From the NCBI RefSeq assembly GCF_003751225.1, contig NZ_RJKE01000001.1, positions 8,122,001 to 8,186,000 on the forward strand: a DNA stretch of 64,000 bases, in the 5' to 3' direction. The notes under the pieces are model-generated. The model did not search any database and had not been told where the DNA came from. It saw nothing but the letters and a program-made list of their open reading frames with translations. The stretch is from Actinocorallia herbida. GTDB lineage: Bacteria > Actinomycetota > Actinomycetes > Streptosporangiales > Streptosporangiaceae. Position 1 is the stretch's first letter. Every line of letters begins with the position of its first letter. A program made the translations under genes and the position numbers. Shown in pieces: positions 63,179 to 64,000 of this stretch.

Positions 63179-64000
63179 TCAGGCCTTCTTGACGCGCTTG
63201 ATGGTCTCCTGCTCGACGTCCTCGGCGCCCAGGGCCTCAACCGGCTCGTCGGCGCCCAGGAGGGTGCCGGCGCTGGTGGTGAAGCCCTTCTTGAACTCGG
63301 TGATCGAGTCCTTCAGGACGGTCAGCGCGTCGTCGGAGAGCTTCAGGGTCTCGCGGATGCCGGGCAGGACGCTCTTGGCGTTGTGCTCGACGTAGTCGAG
63401 GAACTCGGCCTCGAAGCGGCGGATGTCCTCGATCGGGACCTCGTCCAGCTCACCGGAGGTGCCGGCCCAGACCGAGACGACCTGCTTCTCGACCGGGAAC
63501 GGGCTGTACTGCGGCTGCTTGAGCAGTTCGACCAGGCGGGAACCGCGGTCGAGCTGGGCCTTGGAGGCCGCGTCGAGGTCGGACGCGAAGGCGGCGAACG
63601 CCTCCAGGTCACGGAACTGCGACAGCGACAGGCGCAGCGTGCCGGCGACCTGCTTCATCGCCTTGATCTGCGCGGAACCGCCGACGCGGGAGACCGAGAT
63701 ACCGACGTTGATGGCCGGACGGACACCCTGGTTGAACAGGTCCGTCTCGAGGAAGCACTGGCCGTCGGTGATCGAGATGACGTTGGTCGGGATGAACGCC
63801 GAGACGTCGTTGCCCTTGGTCTCGATGATCGGCAGACCCGTCATCGAACCGGCGCCCAGGTCGTCCGACAGCTTCGCGCAGCGCTCCAGCAGACGGGAGT
63901 GCAGGTAGAAGACGTCGCCCGGGTAGGCCTCACGGCCCGGCGGACGGCGCAGCAGCAGCGACACGGCGCGGTAGGCCTCGGCCTGCTTCGACAGGTCGTC
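63179..64000 (-). CDS. atpA: F1 ATP synthase alpha subunit, C-terminal part (5' end outside window)
   Basis: The frame is open from the stop at 63179 to the window edge, coding the C-terminal 273 residues: [47 protein letters not shown], here seen from the edge, then [63 protein letters not shown], and the helical C-terminus. These are standard nucleotide-interface segments of alpha subunits. Upstream ATP synthase genes are not in view. Confidence 0.97.
   Translation of the reverse strand, partial: DDLSKQAEAYRAVSLLLRRPPGREAYPGDVFYLHSRLLERCAKLSDDLGAGSMTGLPIIETKGNDVSAFIPTNVISITDGQCFLETDLFNQGVRPAINVGISVSRVGGSAQIKAMKQVAGTLRLSLSQFRDLEAFAAFASDLDAASKAQLDRGSRLVELLKQPQYSPFPVEKQVVSVWAGTSGELDEVPIEDIRRFEAEFLDYVEHNAKSVLPGIRETLKLSDDALTVLKDSITEFKKGFTTSAGTLLGADEPVEALGAEDVEQETIKRVKKA

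Overview
The window is 64 kb of very GC-rich, gene-dense DNA from a filamentous actinomycete. Evidence for this is a bifunctional geosmin synthase, NucS/EndoMS in place of MutSL-type repair, a CysM-CysO-Mec sulfur relay, a DivIVA/FilP-like coiled-coil protein, an SCO5389 family protein, and many small actinobacterial families (DUF3039, DUF2550, DUF2017, DUF3618, DUF4230). The content suggests Streptosporangiales/Streptomycetales-type chromosome; the genus cannot be fixed from sequence alone. I see no transposase, integrase, phage gene or CRISPR array, and most of the window looks like ordinary chromosomal core.

Layout. 1-2.5 kb: the 3' part of a geosmin synthase and a polyprenyl diphosphate synthase. 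2.5-4.7 kb: an exonuclease, a DinB/maleylpyruvate-isomerase-like protein and a divergent AraC-type regulator. 4.8-7.6 kb: a translationally coupled gcvT-gcvH-glyA glycine-cleavage/one-carbon operon behind a 327-bp non-coding leader; purU (formyl-THF hydrolase) lies at 9.8 kb. 7.9-9.1 kb: two small envelope proteins. 11.7-15.3 kb: a co-directional cassette of a PLP aldolase/deaminase-like enzyme, a PfkB kinase and a family-4 6-phospho-glycosidase. 15.7-20.3 kb: a one-cysteine Bcp peroxiredoxin, an unusual UAG-anticodon tRNA and two tandem copies of a MEDS-STAS + MEDS-ATPase signalling pair. 20.8-23.8 kb: rdgB, rph, an MBL hydrolase and murI. 25.6-28.3 kb: cysM-cysO-mec with a 19-codon ORF between mec and cysO, then DUF2017 and clpS. 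28.4-30.2 kb: pncB-pncA (NAD salvage). 30.2-32.2 kb: a two-component system. 32.3-38.5 kb: an orphan membrane protein, an SF2 helicase, two paralogous LPXTG surface proteins, YqgE and DUF3039. 38.5-42 kb: a secreted M43 protease, malic enzyme and a CnoX-like protein. 42.2-44.2 kb: an ABC-ATPase-like protein with all its catalytic motifs degenerate, followed by a membrane protein. 44.3-47.2 kb: small membrane proteins, thiolase and methylmalonyl-CoA epimerase. 47.6-57.9 kb: coiled-coil cytoskeletal protein, AI-2E family transporter, hydrolases, 3-hydroxybutyryl-CoA dehydrogenase, LLM oxidoreductase, M50 protease, TetR/MpaB pair and a secreted protein. 58-64 kb: nucS, an acetyltransferase, a cobalamin adenosyltransferase, DUF2550 and the 3' part of the F1 ATP synthase operon (atpA-G-D-C).

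Functional links. gcvT/H, glyA and purU all feed tetrahydrofolate one-carbon pools. Thiolase, 3-hydroxybutyryl-CoA dehydrogenase, methylmalonyl-CoA epimerase and the PduO-type adenosyltransferase (coenzyme B12 for methylmalonyl-CoA mutase) fit acyl-CoA/propionate metabolism. The least conventional parts are the duplicated MEDS modules with phospho-site-less STAS domains, the pseudo-ABC ATPase pair, the type-I tRNA with a UAG anticodon and the cys-locus mini-ORF.
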